13,823 nt of DNA from Actinomycetota bacterium (lineage in GTDB: Bacteria > Actinomycetota > Acidimicrobiia > Acidimicrobiales > Ilumatobacteraceae). The notes under the pieces were generated by a model. It was not told where the DNA came from and searched no databases. It saw only the letters and a list, made by a program, of their open reading frames with translations. Positions 1-7,223 of this stretch are shown here, one piece after another. Both the position numbers and the translations under genes were made by a program. The first letter of the stretch is position 1. Each line of letters starts with the position of its first letter. Location: contig WLEG01000023.1 in assembly GCA_009704425.1 (NCBI GenBank), positions 1 through 13,823 of the forward strand. Direction: 5' to 3'.

Positions 1-727
1 CCGCGGGCATGGGTACGTCGTGGCCCGGCCGCACGTACCACGCGGCGTAGACGCCGTCGCCCGGAACGCACATCGACGCGAGCACCTCCACGTTCGCCGT
101 GGGAAAGCCGATCGTGCGACCACGGGCATCACCGTGGGCCACCACACCGCGCACCTCGAAGGGACGACCCAACATGACGTTGGCGTCGGCCACGTTGCCG
201 GCCGCCAGCAAACGGCGAATCTCGGTGGAACTGGCGGTCACACCGGTGTGCCCCGCGATCAACGTCACCGGTTCGACCGTGAATCCCGGATCGTGGCCAC
301 CGAGGGTCGTGAGCATCTCGACGTTGCCGGCGCGACCCCGACCGAAGTGGAAGTCGGATCCGACGATGATGTGTGCGACGCCCAAACAACGCACCAGAAC
401 ACGCGCCACGAAGTCTTCGGGAGACTCGGCGGCCTGTTCGGCGTCGAATCGCACGACGGCTAAGGCGTCCAGTCCAGTGTCACGCAACAGTTCGAGCTTC
501 TGCTGGTGATCGGTGAGCAACTTGGGTGCGGAGTCCGGTCGCACCAGCGACGCCGGATGTCGATCGAAGGTGACCAGCACGGACTTCGAACCCTCCCGCC
601 GGGCCCGCTCCACGACCTTGTCGATGATCGTGCGGTGCCCCACGTGCAGGCCGTCGTAGGCCCCGATGGTGACGATGCTGCGCTCACCCGGCCACGGGCA
701 CACGGAGAAATCGTCGACGATCAACAC
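1..727 (-). CDS. ribF: Bifunctional riboflavin kinase / FAD synthetase, C-terminus cut by window edge
   Basis: RibF phosphorylates riboflavin to FMN and then adenylylates FMN to FAD in the cytoplasm. The 242 visible residues contain the nucleotidyltransferase motif GAYDGLHVGH (residues 22-31), the VTFDRHP segment after it, and IVGSDFHFGR. SSTEIRR follows at about 166 and then the kinase-domain motif GRTIGFPTAN at about 203-212. Only the last part of the kinase domain (roughly 60-70 residues) lies beyond position 1. There is no ATG at the start. An in-frame TGA at 734-736 lies three codons upstream, so translation must begin at GTG 725-727 or the adjacent TTG 722-724. I chose GTG. No Shine-Dalgarno sequence is evident. 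It is the last visible gene of the rimP-nusA-infB-rbfA-truB operon, 61 bp after truB, its usual place in bacteria. Identity is near certain; the exact start is slightly less so. Confidence 0.95.
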   Translation of the reverse strand, partial: MLIVDDFSVCPWPGERSIVTIGAYDGLHVGHRTIIDKVVERARREGSKSVLVTFDRHPASLVRPDSAPKLLTDHQQKLELLRDTGLDALAVVRFDAEQAAESPEDFVARVLVRCLGVAHIIVGSDFHFGRGRAGNVEMLTTLGGHDPGFTVEPVTLIAGHTGVTASSTEIRRLLAAGNVADANVMLGRPFEVRGVVAHGDARGRTIGFPTANVEVLASMCVPGDGVYAAWYVRPGHDVPMPA

Positions 728-742
728 GGTGGCTCAGGTTAC

Positions 743-776
743 CGAGAGGTGTGCGCCGCCGAGAGGTGCGCACCGG
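743..776. repeat. Short imperfect direct repeat in truB-ribF gap
   Basis: The 9-mer cgagaggtg occurs at 743-751 and again at 760-768. Each copy is followed by a similar GC-rich stretch (tgcgccgc and cgcaccgg), giving an imperfect tandem of about 17 bp. The second copy contains the perfect palindrome ggtgcgcacc (765-774). This fills most of the 61-bp gap between truB and ribF, upstream of the ribF GTG. It may be chance in such GC-rich DNA; no function is claimed. Confidence 0.35.
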
Positions 777-788
777 CGATCGCCGACC

Positions 789-1742
789 CTACGCCGACAG
801 CACGATCGCGGGCCGCGCCATCCCCTCGCCCACCTTGTGGTTGGAGAAGGGCTCGAAGACGGCCAGCACGTCGCCACCGTCCACCACGGCCCACGGCGCG
901 GGCCCGGACGCCGCGAACACGGCCTCGGGCAACACGCGACCCACCGCCACCGCGGCACGAATGACGTCGTCGGGCGCCACGATCGACAGTGCGCGCACGC
1001 ACTCGGACACCGGACGCAGTGATTGCCCGATGTTCTCTTCGGTCAACGTGTCGAGTGACACGCAGTCGGCCACGTCGAAGCGACCCACCGCCACGCGACG
1101 CAGTTCGCGCACGTGCGCTCCACCGCCCAACAGATGACCGAGGTCCGCGGCGAGCGTGCGTATGTAGGTGCCCGACGAGCACTCCACGCGAACGCGCACG
1201 ACGTTCGCGGCGATCGACAGCACCTCGAAGCGATGGATCGTCACCGGACGCGCCTCGCGTTCCACTTCGATTCCCTCGCGCGCCAGTTCGTGCAGGCGCT
1301 TGCCGTCCACCTTCAACGCCGAGACCATCGGCGGCACCTGCATGATGGGGCCGGTCAGATTCGCGTCCACCACGCGTCGAACCGACTCGAGGGTCATGCG
1401 GGCGATGACGTCGCTCATGTCGTGCGTGGCGGTCACCTCACCGGACGCGTCCAGGGTCGACGTCTCGGTGCCCAGCACCACTTCGGCGGTGTAAGTCTTC
1501 GATGTGACGGGATCGTCCACCGAGCCACCGGGCACCACGTCGAGGTAACGCAGCAGTCGCGTGGCGTTGCCCACGCCCAGCAGCAACACACCGGTGGCAT
1601 CGGGGTCGAGTGTCCCCGAGTGACCCACCTTGCGCTCGTGCAACAACCGACGCACACGATCCACCACGTCGTGACTGGTGATACCGGCGGGTTTGTCGAT
1701 CGCCAGGAGGCCGTGCACCGTGGCCGGCTTGCGTCGGGCCAT
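789..1742 (-). CDS. truB: tRNA pseudouridine(55) synthase TruB
   Basis: TruB isomerises uridine 55 in the T-loop of most tRNAs to pseudouridine. The 317-residue product is of normal length. It has the N-terminal LLAIDKPAGITSHDVV, then KVGHSGTLDPDATGVLLLG with the catalytic aspartate at D46. The conserved SKTYTAEVVLG follows (Y84), then QVPPMVSALKVDGKRLHELA (about 135-154) and SGTYIRTLAADLGHLL (190-205). The last ~70 residues form the actinobacterial-type C-terminal RNA-binding (PUA-like) domain ending in VVDGGDVLAVFEP and MARPAIVLSA. The ATG at 1740-1742 lies 2 nt after the rbfA stop, which suggests translational coupling. ribF follows 61 bp downstream. The usual DHH-family phosphoesterase gene found between rbfA and truB in many actinobacteria is absent here. 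Nothing in the protein looks damaged. Confidence 0.97.
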   Translation of the reverse strand: MARRKPATVHGLLAIDKPAGITSHDVVDRVRRLLHERKVGHSGTLDPDATGVLLLGVGNATRLLRYLDVVPGGSVDDPVTSKTYTAEVVLGTETSTLDASGEVTATHDMSDVIARMTLESVRRVVDANLTGPIMQVPPMVSALKVDGKRLHELAREGIEVEREARPVTIHRFEVLSIAANVVRVRVECSSGTYIRTLAADLGHLLGGGAHVRELRRVAVGRFDVADCVSLDTLTEENIGQSLRPVSECVRALSIVAPDDVIRAAVAVGRVLPEAVFAASGPAPWAVVDGGDVLAVFEPFSNHKVGEGMARPAIVLSA

Positions 1743-1744
1743 GG

Positions 1745-2164
1745 TCAGATCTGGTCGTAGACGTCCGGGTCCAGGGGCACGTCGCGCGCCGGACTGGGGT
1801 TGTCACGCAGGATCTTCTCGATGCGCTCGGCCGAACGGATCACCTCGTCGGGACGGAACGACAAGATGGGTGTCTTGCGCGCGCGCACCTGTCGCGCCAC
1901 CGACGCCTGCAGACGGATGCGGTGCTCGCCCAGCACCTCGATGATCTGGGCGTCACCCTTCTCGCCGCTCAACGAATCGAAGTAGATGATGGCGCGGTTC
2001 ATCTCGGGGTCCACGTCGACGCGGGTGACGGTCACGAACTCCAGACGCTCGTCGTCGATGCGCACCAACTCGTCGGCCAACACCTCGCGCAGGGTTTCTC
2101 CCAATCGGACGGCGCGCGGATAACTGTGGGTGGTGGACTTCCGCGGAGCACGACCCTTCGCCAT
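1745..2164 (-). CDS. rbfA: 30S ribosome-binding factor RbfA
   Basis: RbfA binds immature 30S subunits near the 16S rRNA 5' end and helps late maturation, notably in the cold. The 139-residue product has the single KH-like fold of the family. SYPRAVRLGETLREVLADEL forms the first helix (residues 14-33). FVTVTRVDVDPEMNRAIIYF gives the central strands (43-62). The family signature ARKTPILSFRPDEVIRSAER (95-114) is followed by a short acidic tail. The start is ATG 2162-2164. The stop lies 2 nt before the truB ATG. Upstream, a 57-bp gap separates it from the DsbA-like gene and holds two adjacent hairpins (2183-2214). In many genomes rbfA directly follows infB, so the intervening thiol-protein gene is an insertion relative to that order. 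Confidence 0.96.
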   Translation of the reverse strand: MAKGRAPRKSTTHSYPRAVRLGETLREVLADELVRIDDERLEFVTVTRVDVDPEMNRAIIYFDSLSGEKGDAQIIEVLGEHRIRLQASVARQVRARKTPILSFRPDEVIRSAERIEKILRDNPSPARDVPLDPDVYDQI

Positions 2165-2182
2165 GCGGTCAGGCTACCCAAC

Positions 2183-2214
2183 CCCCGAAGACTTCGGGGT
2201 CGGGCGATCGCCCG
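2183..2214. other. Two adjacent GC-rich hairpins between DsbA-like gene and rbfA
   Basis: Positions 2183-2199 form a perfect 7-bp stem (ccccgaa / ttcgggg) with a 3-nt loop. Immediately after, 2201-2214 is a perfect 14-bp palindrome, cgggcgatcgcccg. In the direction of transcription (leftward) the palindrome comes first and the hairpin second, ending 18 nt before the rbfA ATG. No run of U follows, so a strong intrinsic terminator is unlikely. The structures could slow polymerase, stabilise the upstream mRNA or limit rbfA translation. Confidence 0.45.
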
Positions 2215-2221
2215 GGGAACG

Positions 2222-2875
2222 TCAGTCGAAGACGGGCGCGGAGCGGTTTGAGCGCTTCAGTTCCGCAACGCCGGGCGTGGTGGCCACGATCTCGACGGCG
2301 TCCCACAGGCGCAACGCTTCGGCGCCGCGCGGGATGCGCGCGATCACCGGTCCGAAGAACGAACCCTCGTCCGAGGCGCCGGGATGGAAGGTGAGAATCG
2401 GAGTACCGACGTCACGGCCCGTGCGTTCCAGCGCCAATTCGGTGTCGGCCGAGATCACCGCGTCCAACGACTCGTCGAACGCGGCGTCGATCAAACCCGC
2501 GTCGAGACCCGCGATCGACAACACCTCGCCCACGAAGGACTCGGTGCTGGCGGCGAAGTCGTCCCGACGATTCTTGTTGTGACCCTCGGCCCCGAGCACC
2601 GTGTAGAAACGCCCGACCTCCTCGTTGCCGAGTTCGGCATCGATGCGCGCGGCCACGCGCAGGGCCTCGTGACCCATGGCGTGCCAACGCTTGTACTGAT
2701 CGGTGTACCAGTCCGCGGTGTTGGAGCCGTTGAGCAGCTTCAACGAGATGAAGCGCCACCGCACGTCGTACGCGCGGAGAGACCTCACTTCTTCCACCCA
2801 GCGCGACGTGATCCAGGCCCACGGACACACCGGGTCGAAGAAGAACTCGAGATCGGCGGCTTTCTGATTCGACAC
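2222..2875 (-). CDS. DsbA-family thiol protein, Rv2466c/FrnE-like, with CPWA active site
   Basis: This is a 217-residue thioredoxin-fold protein of the DsbA/HCCA-isomerase superfamily with no signal peptide, so it is probably cytoplasmic. From memory it resembles the mycobacterial mycothiol-dependent nitroreductase Rv2466c: FFFDPVCPWAWITSRW (residues 11-26), the cis-proline loop DVGTP (155-159), FFGPVIARIPRG (173-184) and the ending ELKRSN...PVFD. The motif is CPWA (C17, A20) where the relative I recall has CPWC, so the resolving cysteine is missing and a monothiol mechanism is expected. A much longer open frame continues upstream into infB. I chose GTG 2873-2875 because homology begins there and GAAGGGA lies 6 nt upstream. 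It sits 16 bp after infB and 57 bp before rbfA, co-directional with both. The substrate is unknown; a redox or detoxification role is inferred. Confidence 0.9.
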   Translation of the reverse strand: MSNQKAADLEFFFDPVCPWAWITSRWVEEVRSLRAYDVRWRFISLKLLNGSNTADWYTDQYKRWHAMGHEALRVAARIDAELGNEEVGRFYTVLGAEGHNKNRRDDFAASTESFVGEVLSIAGLDAGLIDAAFDESLDAVISADTELALERTGRDVGTPILTFHPGASDEGSFFGPVIARIPRGAEALRLWDAVEIVATTPGVAELKRSNRSAPVFD

Positions 2876-2881
2876 GTTCGG

Positions 2882-2888
2882 TCCCTTC
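2882..2888 (-). promoter_or_regulatory. Ribosome binding site of the DsbA-like gene
   Basis: GAAGGGA on the minus strand lies 6 nt before the GTG at 2873-2875. It supports that GTG over in-frame alternatives inside infB. Confidence 0.65.
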
Positions 2889-2891
2889 GGA

Positions 2892-5744
2892 TCAGGTACG
2901 GACGACGAGCTTCTCTTCGAAGGTTTCGATGAGGTCGCCCTGCTTAAGGTCCTGGAAGTCGGACAGGCCGATACCGCACTCGAAGCCCTCGCGCACCTCG
3001 CGGACGTCGTCCTTGAAACGACGCAACGAGTTGATGGCTCCCTTCCAGATGATGACTCCCTCGCGGAGGAAGCGCACTTTCGTGCCGCGCGTGATCTGAC
3101 CCGAGCGCACGTAGCAACCGGCGATGGCGCCGATCTTGGGCACACGGAAGACCTCGCGCACCTCGGCTTCGCCGGTGACCACTTCCTCGTACTCGGGAGC
3201 GAGCATGCCCACCATGGCGCTCTCGATGTCCTCGAGGAGCTTGTAGATGATTTCGTAGGTGCGAATCTCCACGTGCTCGGCCTCGGCGATTTCACGCGCC
3301 TTGCGGTCGGGACGGACGTTGAAACCGATGATGGTGGCGTTCGTCGCCGCGGCGAGGCTGATGTCGTTCTCCGTGACGCCACCGACGGCGCGGTGCACGA
3401 AAGCCAACTTCACCTCGTCGCGCTCCAGACGCTTCAGGCTCTCGGTGACGGCTTCCAGGGAACCCTGCACGTCGGCCTTCAGCACCAGGTTCAAGGTGGC
3501 CACTTCGCCGGCCTGGATCTGCGAAAACACGTCCTCCAACTTCACGCCGCGCTGAACGCGCGCGTCACCGCGTTGGGCCTTGGCACGCAGACGCTGCTCG
3601 CGCGCCTCACCCACCGTGCGGGCCGTCTTCTCGTCGGGTGCCACGCGGAACTCGTCACCGGCGTGCGGCACGCTCGACAATCCGAGCACCTGCACGGGCG
3701 TCGACGGTCCGGCTTCCTTGATCTGCTTGCCCTTGTCGTCGATCATGGCGCGCACGCGACCCCACGCTCCACCGGCGACGATGGGGTCACCCACCTTGAG
3801 GGTGCCCTTGTCGACGAGGATGGTGGCCACGGGACCACGACCGGTGTCGAGGTTGGCTTCCAACACCACGCCCTTGGCGCGGCCGGTCGGATTCGCGGTG
3901 AGCTCTTCGACCTCGGCCACCAGGGTCAACTGCTCGATGAGGTCGTCGACACCCAAGTTCTGCTGGGCCGACATCTCGACGCAGATGGTGTCGCCGCCCC
4001 AGGACTCGGGAACGAGTTCCTGTTCGGCCAACTGCGCCAACACGCGCTGCACGTCGGCGTTCTCCTTGTCGACCTTGTTGATGGCCACGACCATGGGCAC
4101 ACCGGCGGCGCGGGCGTGGCTGATGGCCTCGATGGTCTGGGGCATGACGCCGTCGTCGGCGGCCACCATCAACACGACGATGTCGGTGACCTGGGCACCA
4201 CGGGCACGCATCTGCGTGAACGCGGCGTGACCGGGGGTGTCGATGAAGGTGACCTTCTTGCCGTTCTGGTCCACCTGATACGCGCCGATGTGCTGGGTGA
4301 TACCGCCGGCTTCGCCGGACACCACGTTCGCGTTGCGGATCTTGTCGAGCAAGGTGGTCTTGCCGTGGTCGACGTGGCCCATGACGGTGATCACCGGCGG
4401 ACGCGAGGCTTGGGCCTCCTCGTCGTCGTCGTCACTGTCGTCGAACAACGCCTGAAGTTCCAGTTCTTCCTGCTGGCCCGGTTCGACCAACAACAGTTCG
4501 GCACCGATCTCGAGTGCGAACAGTTCCATCTGCTCGTCGGTGAGCGTCATGGTGGCGGTCACCATCTCGCCGTTCTTCATGAGGAACAGCACCACGTCGG
4601 CCGCGGTGCGGTTCAGACGCGGAGCGAACTCCTGGGCCGACACGCCGCGCTCGACCACGATGGTGCCCTCGGGCACCGGTGCGCCCGAGGCGCTGTAGCT
4701 CTGCATCGAGGGCTGCAGCTCTTCCTCTCCACGACGGCGACGACGGCCTCCGCTGCGCGGCGCACGACGACCTCCGCTGGGGCGGGCGCCTCCACCGGGA
4801 CGTCCACCACCGGGACCGCCACCGGGACGACCGGCACCGGGGCCACCGGGGCCACCACCGGGACGCGGACCACCGAAGGCTCCGGGTGCGCCGCCGGGAC
4901 GCGGACCACCGGGACGCGGACCTCCGAAACCACCCGGACGCGGGGCGCCGGTGCGGGGGCCGCCATAGCCGGCCCCACTGGGACGCGAGCCGGGGGGCGG
5001 CGCGGTGCGCGGACCGCCCGGAGGCGGGGGAACCGGACGACCCGAGGCCGACAGCGGACGACCGGGCGGGGGCGGCGGAACCGGACGACCCGACGGCGAC
5101 ACGGGTCGCGGCGGAGCGGGCGGAGCCGGTCGAGTGGGCGGAGCCGTTGCGGGGCCCGATGCGGCCGGAGCCGCCGGAGCCGCGGGCGGGCGCGGGGTGT
5201 CGGGGCGAACCGCGGGGGCCGCCGGACGGGGCATCTCCTTGGTGGCGTCACGACCCGAGATCACACGACTGGACTTCACCGCCGGGGCGGAAACTCCGGA
5301 ATCGGTCGCCGCAACATCGGACGATGCGGGAGTCGCCTCACTGACGGTCGGGGCCGCGGGAGCCGGTGCCGCGTCCGGTGCCGGAGCCACGGGGGCCGCG
5401 GTCGCGGCGGTGGTCGCGGCGACGGTCGCGTCGCCCGACCCACCGTCGGTCGTGGTCGCCTCGTCGGAGCTCGTCGCCTCGTCGCCGGCCTTCTTCGCCG
5501 CGGCCTTGCCGGCGGCGGCGGCCTTCTTGGGAGCCTTGACCGGCTTCACCTCTTCGGGCTGAACGTCACGAACCAGACCCTGGGCCTTGGCCTTGCGCTC
5601 GAGCAACGGAACGAAGGCATCGGCCAGAGTCGACTGATGCGTCTTGGCGGCCACTCCCTCCGCCTTGCAGAGATCCAGCATCTCGGTATTGGTCATACCG
5701 AGCTTCTTGGCGAGTTCGCTTACTTTGATCTTGGCTGTTGCCAC
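2892..5744 (-). CDS. infB: Translation initiation factor IF-2
   Basis: IF-2 is the GTPase that places initiator fMet-tRNA on the 30S subunit and promotes subunit joining. The product has 950 residues. An IF2_N helix-turn module (about 1-50) is followed by a long disordered linker (about 55-345), Ala/Lys/acidic first and then Pro/Gly/Arg-rich. A second IF2_N module spans about 358-420 and an acidic stretch with DDSDDDDEE lies at about 435-443. The G domain has GHVDHGKTT (456-464), GITQHIGAY (481-489), DTPGH (502-506), NKVD (556-559) and SAQ (592-594). Domains II, III and IV end at VVRT, including the tRNA-binding C2 domain. The start is GTG 5742-5744 with AAGGA (5756-5760) 11 nt upstream. It lies 52 bp after ylxR and 16 bp before the DsbA-like gene. 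All GTPase motifs are intact. A possible second start follows the linker (see findings). Confidence 0.98.
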   Translation of the reverse strand: MATAKIKVSELAKKLGMTNTEMLDLCKAEGVAAKTHQSTLADAFVPLLERKAKAQGLVRDVQPEEVKPVKAPKKAAAAGKAAAKKAGDEATSSDEATTTDGGSGDATVAATTAATAAPVAPAPDAAPAPAAPTVSEATPASSDVAATDSGVSAPAVKSSRVISGRDATKEMPRPAAPAVRPDTPRPPAAPAAPAASGPATAPPTRPAPPAPPRPVSPSGRPVPPPPPGRPLSASGRPVPPPPGGPRTAPPPGSRPSGAGYGGPRTGAPRPGGFGGPRPGGPRPGGAPGAFGGPRPGGGPGGPGAGRPGGGPGGGRPGGGARPSGGRRAPRSGGRRRRRGEEELQPSMQSYSASGAPVPEGTIVVERGVSAQEFAPRLNRTAADVVLFLMKNGEMVTATMTLTDEQMELFALEIGAELLLVEPGQQEELELQALFDDSDDDDEEAQASRPPVITVMGHVDHGKTTLLDKIRNANVVSGEAGGITQHIGAYQVDQNGKKVTFIDTPGHAAFTQMRARGAQVTDIVVLMVAADDGVMPQTIEAISHARAAGVPMVVAINKVDKENADVQRVLAQLAEQELVPESWGGDTICVEMSAQQNLGVDDLIEQLTLVAEVEELTANPTGRAKGVVLEANLDTGRGPVATILVDKGTLKVGDPIVAGGAWGRVRAMIDDKGKQIKEAGPSTPVQVLGLSSVPHAGDEFRVAPDEKTARTVGEAREQRLRAKAQRGDARVQRGVKLEDVFSQIQAGEVATLNLVLKADVQGSLEAVTESLKRLERDEVKLAFVHRAVGGVTENDISLAAATNATIIGFNVRPDRKAREIAEAEHVEIRTYEIIYKLLEDIESAMVGMLAPEYEEVVTGEAEVREVFRVPKIGAIAGCYVRSGQITRGTKVRFLREGVIIWKGAINSLRRFKDDVREVREGFECGIGLSDFQDLKQGDLIETFEEKLVVRT
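4710..5150 (-). repeat. Low-complexity Gly/Pro/Arg-rich coding region in the IF-2 linker
   Basis: This DNA encodes about residues 199-345 of IF-2. It is built from degenerate GGPRPGG, GRPVPPPP and GRPGGG units and ends in an arginine run (GGRRRRRGEE). On the plus strand the unit gggacgcggacc and near variants recur through 4855-4930. The protein segment should be disordered and strongly basic. Degenerate repeats like this can change in length by slippage or recombination. Confidence 0.8.
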
Positions 5745-5772
5745 GCGACGTTCAGTCCTTCGTTGCTCTGTG

Positions 5773-5788
5773 GTCGGGCGAACCCGAC
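5773..5788. other. Hairpin in ylxR-infB gap
   Basis: A perfect 6-bp stem, gtcggg / cccgac, encloses a 4-nt loop that reads UUCG in the leftward transcript. It lies just after the ylxR stop and about 28 nt before the infB start. There is no U-run, so it is not a good terminator. It may be an RNA stability or processing element, or chance. Confidence 0.4.
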
Positions 5789-5796
5789 ACGTTTGA

Positions 5797-6075
5797 TTAC
5801 TTTGCCATGGTTAGGCGGTTCCTGAGGTTGGTGTTCTTGTTGCCCGATCGCGGCGCGAGGGCCCGATCGAATCCCCGAGATTTGACAGCCTTCTCGAGGC
5901 AATCGCGCGAATCCGCGCAGATCCACGCTCCCCGACCGACGTCGGTTCGCGACGCCCGCACCTCGCCCGCGGCGTCGCGCACGTAGCGCGTGAGGGCCGC
6001 CTGTTCCCGACGGGAACGGCAACCGACACACGTGCGCACGGGCACCGTCGGGTTGGACACGGACACGTTGGACAT
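5797..6075 (-). CDS. ylxR: YlxR-family (DUF448) RNA-binding protein
   Basis: This is a small basic protein of 92 residues. It carries the YlxR signature VRTCVGCRSRREQAALTRYV (residues 13-32), then VGRGAWICADSRDCLEKAVK (46-65), with cysteines C16, C19, C53 and C59. The family is almost always encoded between nusA and infB and is thought to bind RNA or nucleoid components; RnpM, the RNase P modulator, is one described name in Firmicutes. Here the job can only be inferred from position. An ATG farther upstream lies inside nusA. I chose ATG 6073-6075 because it is 2 nt after the nusA stop and the family homology begins shortly after it. infB follows after a 52-bp gap that holds a small hairpin. 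Length and motifs are normal. Confidence 0.94.
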   Translation of the reverse strand: MSNVSVSNPTVPVRTCVGCRSRREQAALTRYVRDAAGEVRASRTDVGRGAWICADSRDCLEKAVKSRGFDRALAPRSGNKNTNLRNRLTMAK

Positions 6076-6077
6076 GA

Positions 6078-7223
6078 TCAGGCGTTCGCCTCTCCGCTGT
6101 CCGCGGCCGGCTGGGACGACATGCGCTCGTATTCCTGCAGGCTCATGACCGAACCGTCGGCGGCGTGCCATTCCTGCTCGCCGGTCTCGGGGTTGACCTT
6201 CCATTCGCCGTCGGCGAAGCCGTCCTCGAAGATGCCGTTGAGCTCGTTCTGGTACTGCGTCTCGCTCTTGATGTCGATGCGCACACCGGCCAAACGCGAG
6301 GCCAAACGGGCGTTCTGGCCCTCCTTGCCGATGGCCAGGCTGAGCTGGAAATCGGGGACGATGACGTCGGCCTGCGTGCGGTCCTCGCTGAGGCGAACCT
6401 CGGTGACCTTGGCCGGCGACAGGGCCTTGGCGATGAAGTCGGCCAGATCCTCACTGAAGGGGATGATGTCGATCTTTTCCTGATTCAGTTCGTTCACGAC
6501 CATACGCACGCGTCCGCCGCGCGCGCCCACGCAGGCACCCACGGGGTCGACGTTGCTGTCGTTGCTGTGCACGGCGATCTTGGTGCGGTGGCCGGGCTCG
6601 CGCGAGCACGCCTTGATCTCCACGACGCCGTCGGCGATCTCGGGTACTTCCAGTTCGAACAGGCGCTTCACCAGACCGGGGTGGGTACGGCTGACCACGA
6701 TCTGCGGTCCGCGCTCGGATCGACGCACCTCGACGATGTAGGCCTTCACGCGCGTGCCGGGGTTGGCGCGCTCGTAGGGAACCTGCTCGCTCTGGGGCAT
6801 GAGCGCCTCCACCTTGCCCAGATCGAGCAACGCGTAACGGTGATCGTTCTGCTGCACGATGCCGGTGACGATGTCGCCCTCGCGGTTCGCGTACTCCTCG
6901 AACTTGCGATCGCGCTCGGCCTCACGGATGCGCTGACCCATCACCTGGCGGAACGTCTGGGCCGCGATGCGACCGAGTTCGTTCTTGCTCGGCGTGTCGT
7001 CGCGCTCGTTGACCCAGTTGCCGTCCTCGTCGATGTCGTAGGCGATGAAGCTCATCTCCAACGTGTCGGGGTTCAGCATCACTTCGACCTCTTCGGCCGC
7101 GCCGGGGCGCTTCTTGTAGGCCGTGGCCAGCGCGTCGACCAGCACCTGCAAGAGGGTGTCCTCGGAGATGTTCTTCTCCGCCGCAAGCAGCTTGATGGCT
7201 TCTTTCATGTCGAGATTGCTCAT
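6078..7223 (-). CDS. nusA: Transcription termination/antitermination factor NusA
   Basis: NusA binds RNA polymerase and modulates pausing, intrinsic termination and antitermination. The 381-residue product has an N-terminal polymerase-binding domain (1 to about 130, including DTPSKNELGRIAAQTFRQVM), an S1 domain (about 115-178), KH1 (about 190-260, GARG at 233-236) and KH2 (about 262-320, VPDFQLSLAIGKEGQNARL with GKEG 299-302). After KH2 there is an extra ~60-residue tail (about 322-381) with W341, W352 and TGEQEWHAADGSVMSLQEYE, longer than the tail I recall for mycobacterial NusA. There are no proteobacterial acidic repeats. An open frame continues upstream through rimP. I chose ATG 7221-7223 because it overlaps the rimP stop by 4 nt (ATGA), homology begins there and AGGAG (7235-7239) lies 11 nt upstream. 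Confidence 0.97.
   Translation of the reverse strand: MSNLDMKEAIKLLAAEKNISEDTLLQVLVDALATAYKKRPGAAEEVEVMLNPDTLEMSFIAYDIDEDGNWVNERDDTPSKNELGRIAAQTFRQVMGQRIREAERDRKFEEYANREGDIVTGIVQQNDHRYALLDLGKVEALMPQSEQVPYERANPGTRVKAYIVEVRRSERGPQIVVSRTHPGLVKRLFELEVPEIADGVVEIKACSREPGHRTKIAVHSNDSNVDPVGACVGARGGRVRMVVNELNQEKIDIIPFSEDLADFIAKALSPAKVTEVRLSEDRTQADVIVPDFQLSLAIGKEGQNARLASRLAGVRIDIKSETQYQNELNGIFEDGFADGEWKVNPETGEQEWHAADGSVMSLQEYERMSSQPAADSGEANA

Noticed and set aside
2222..3382. N-terminal extension of the DsbA-like gene into infB (386 codons)
   Set aside because: The extra 169 residues are an Arg/Ser-rich shadow of the infB coding sequence. Homology and an RBS point to GTG 2873-2875.
3273..5825. 850-codon open frame on the plus strand opposite infB
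   Set aside because: It is antisense to a certain infB, has low-complexity Thr/Gly/Arg and His-rich content and no recognisable domain. Long antisense frames are expected with high-GC third-position bias.
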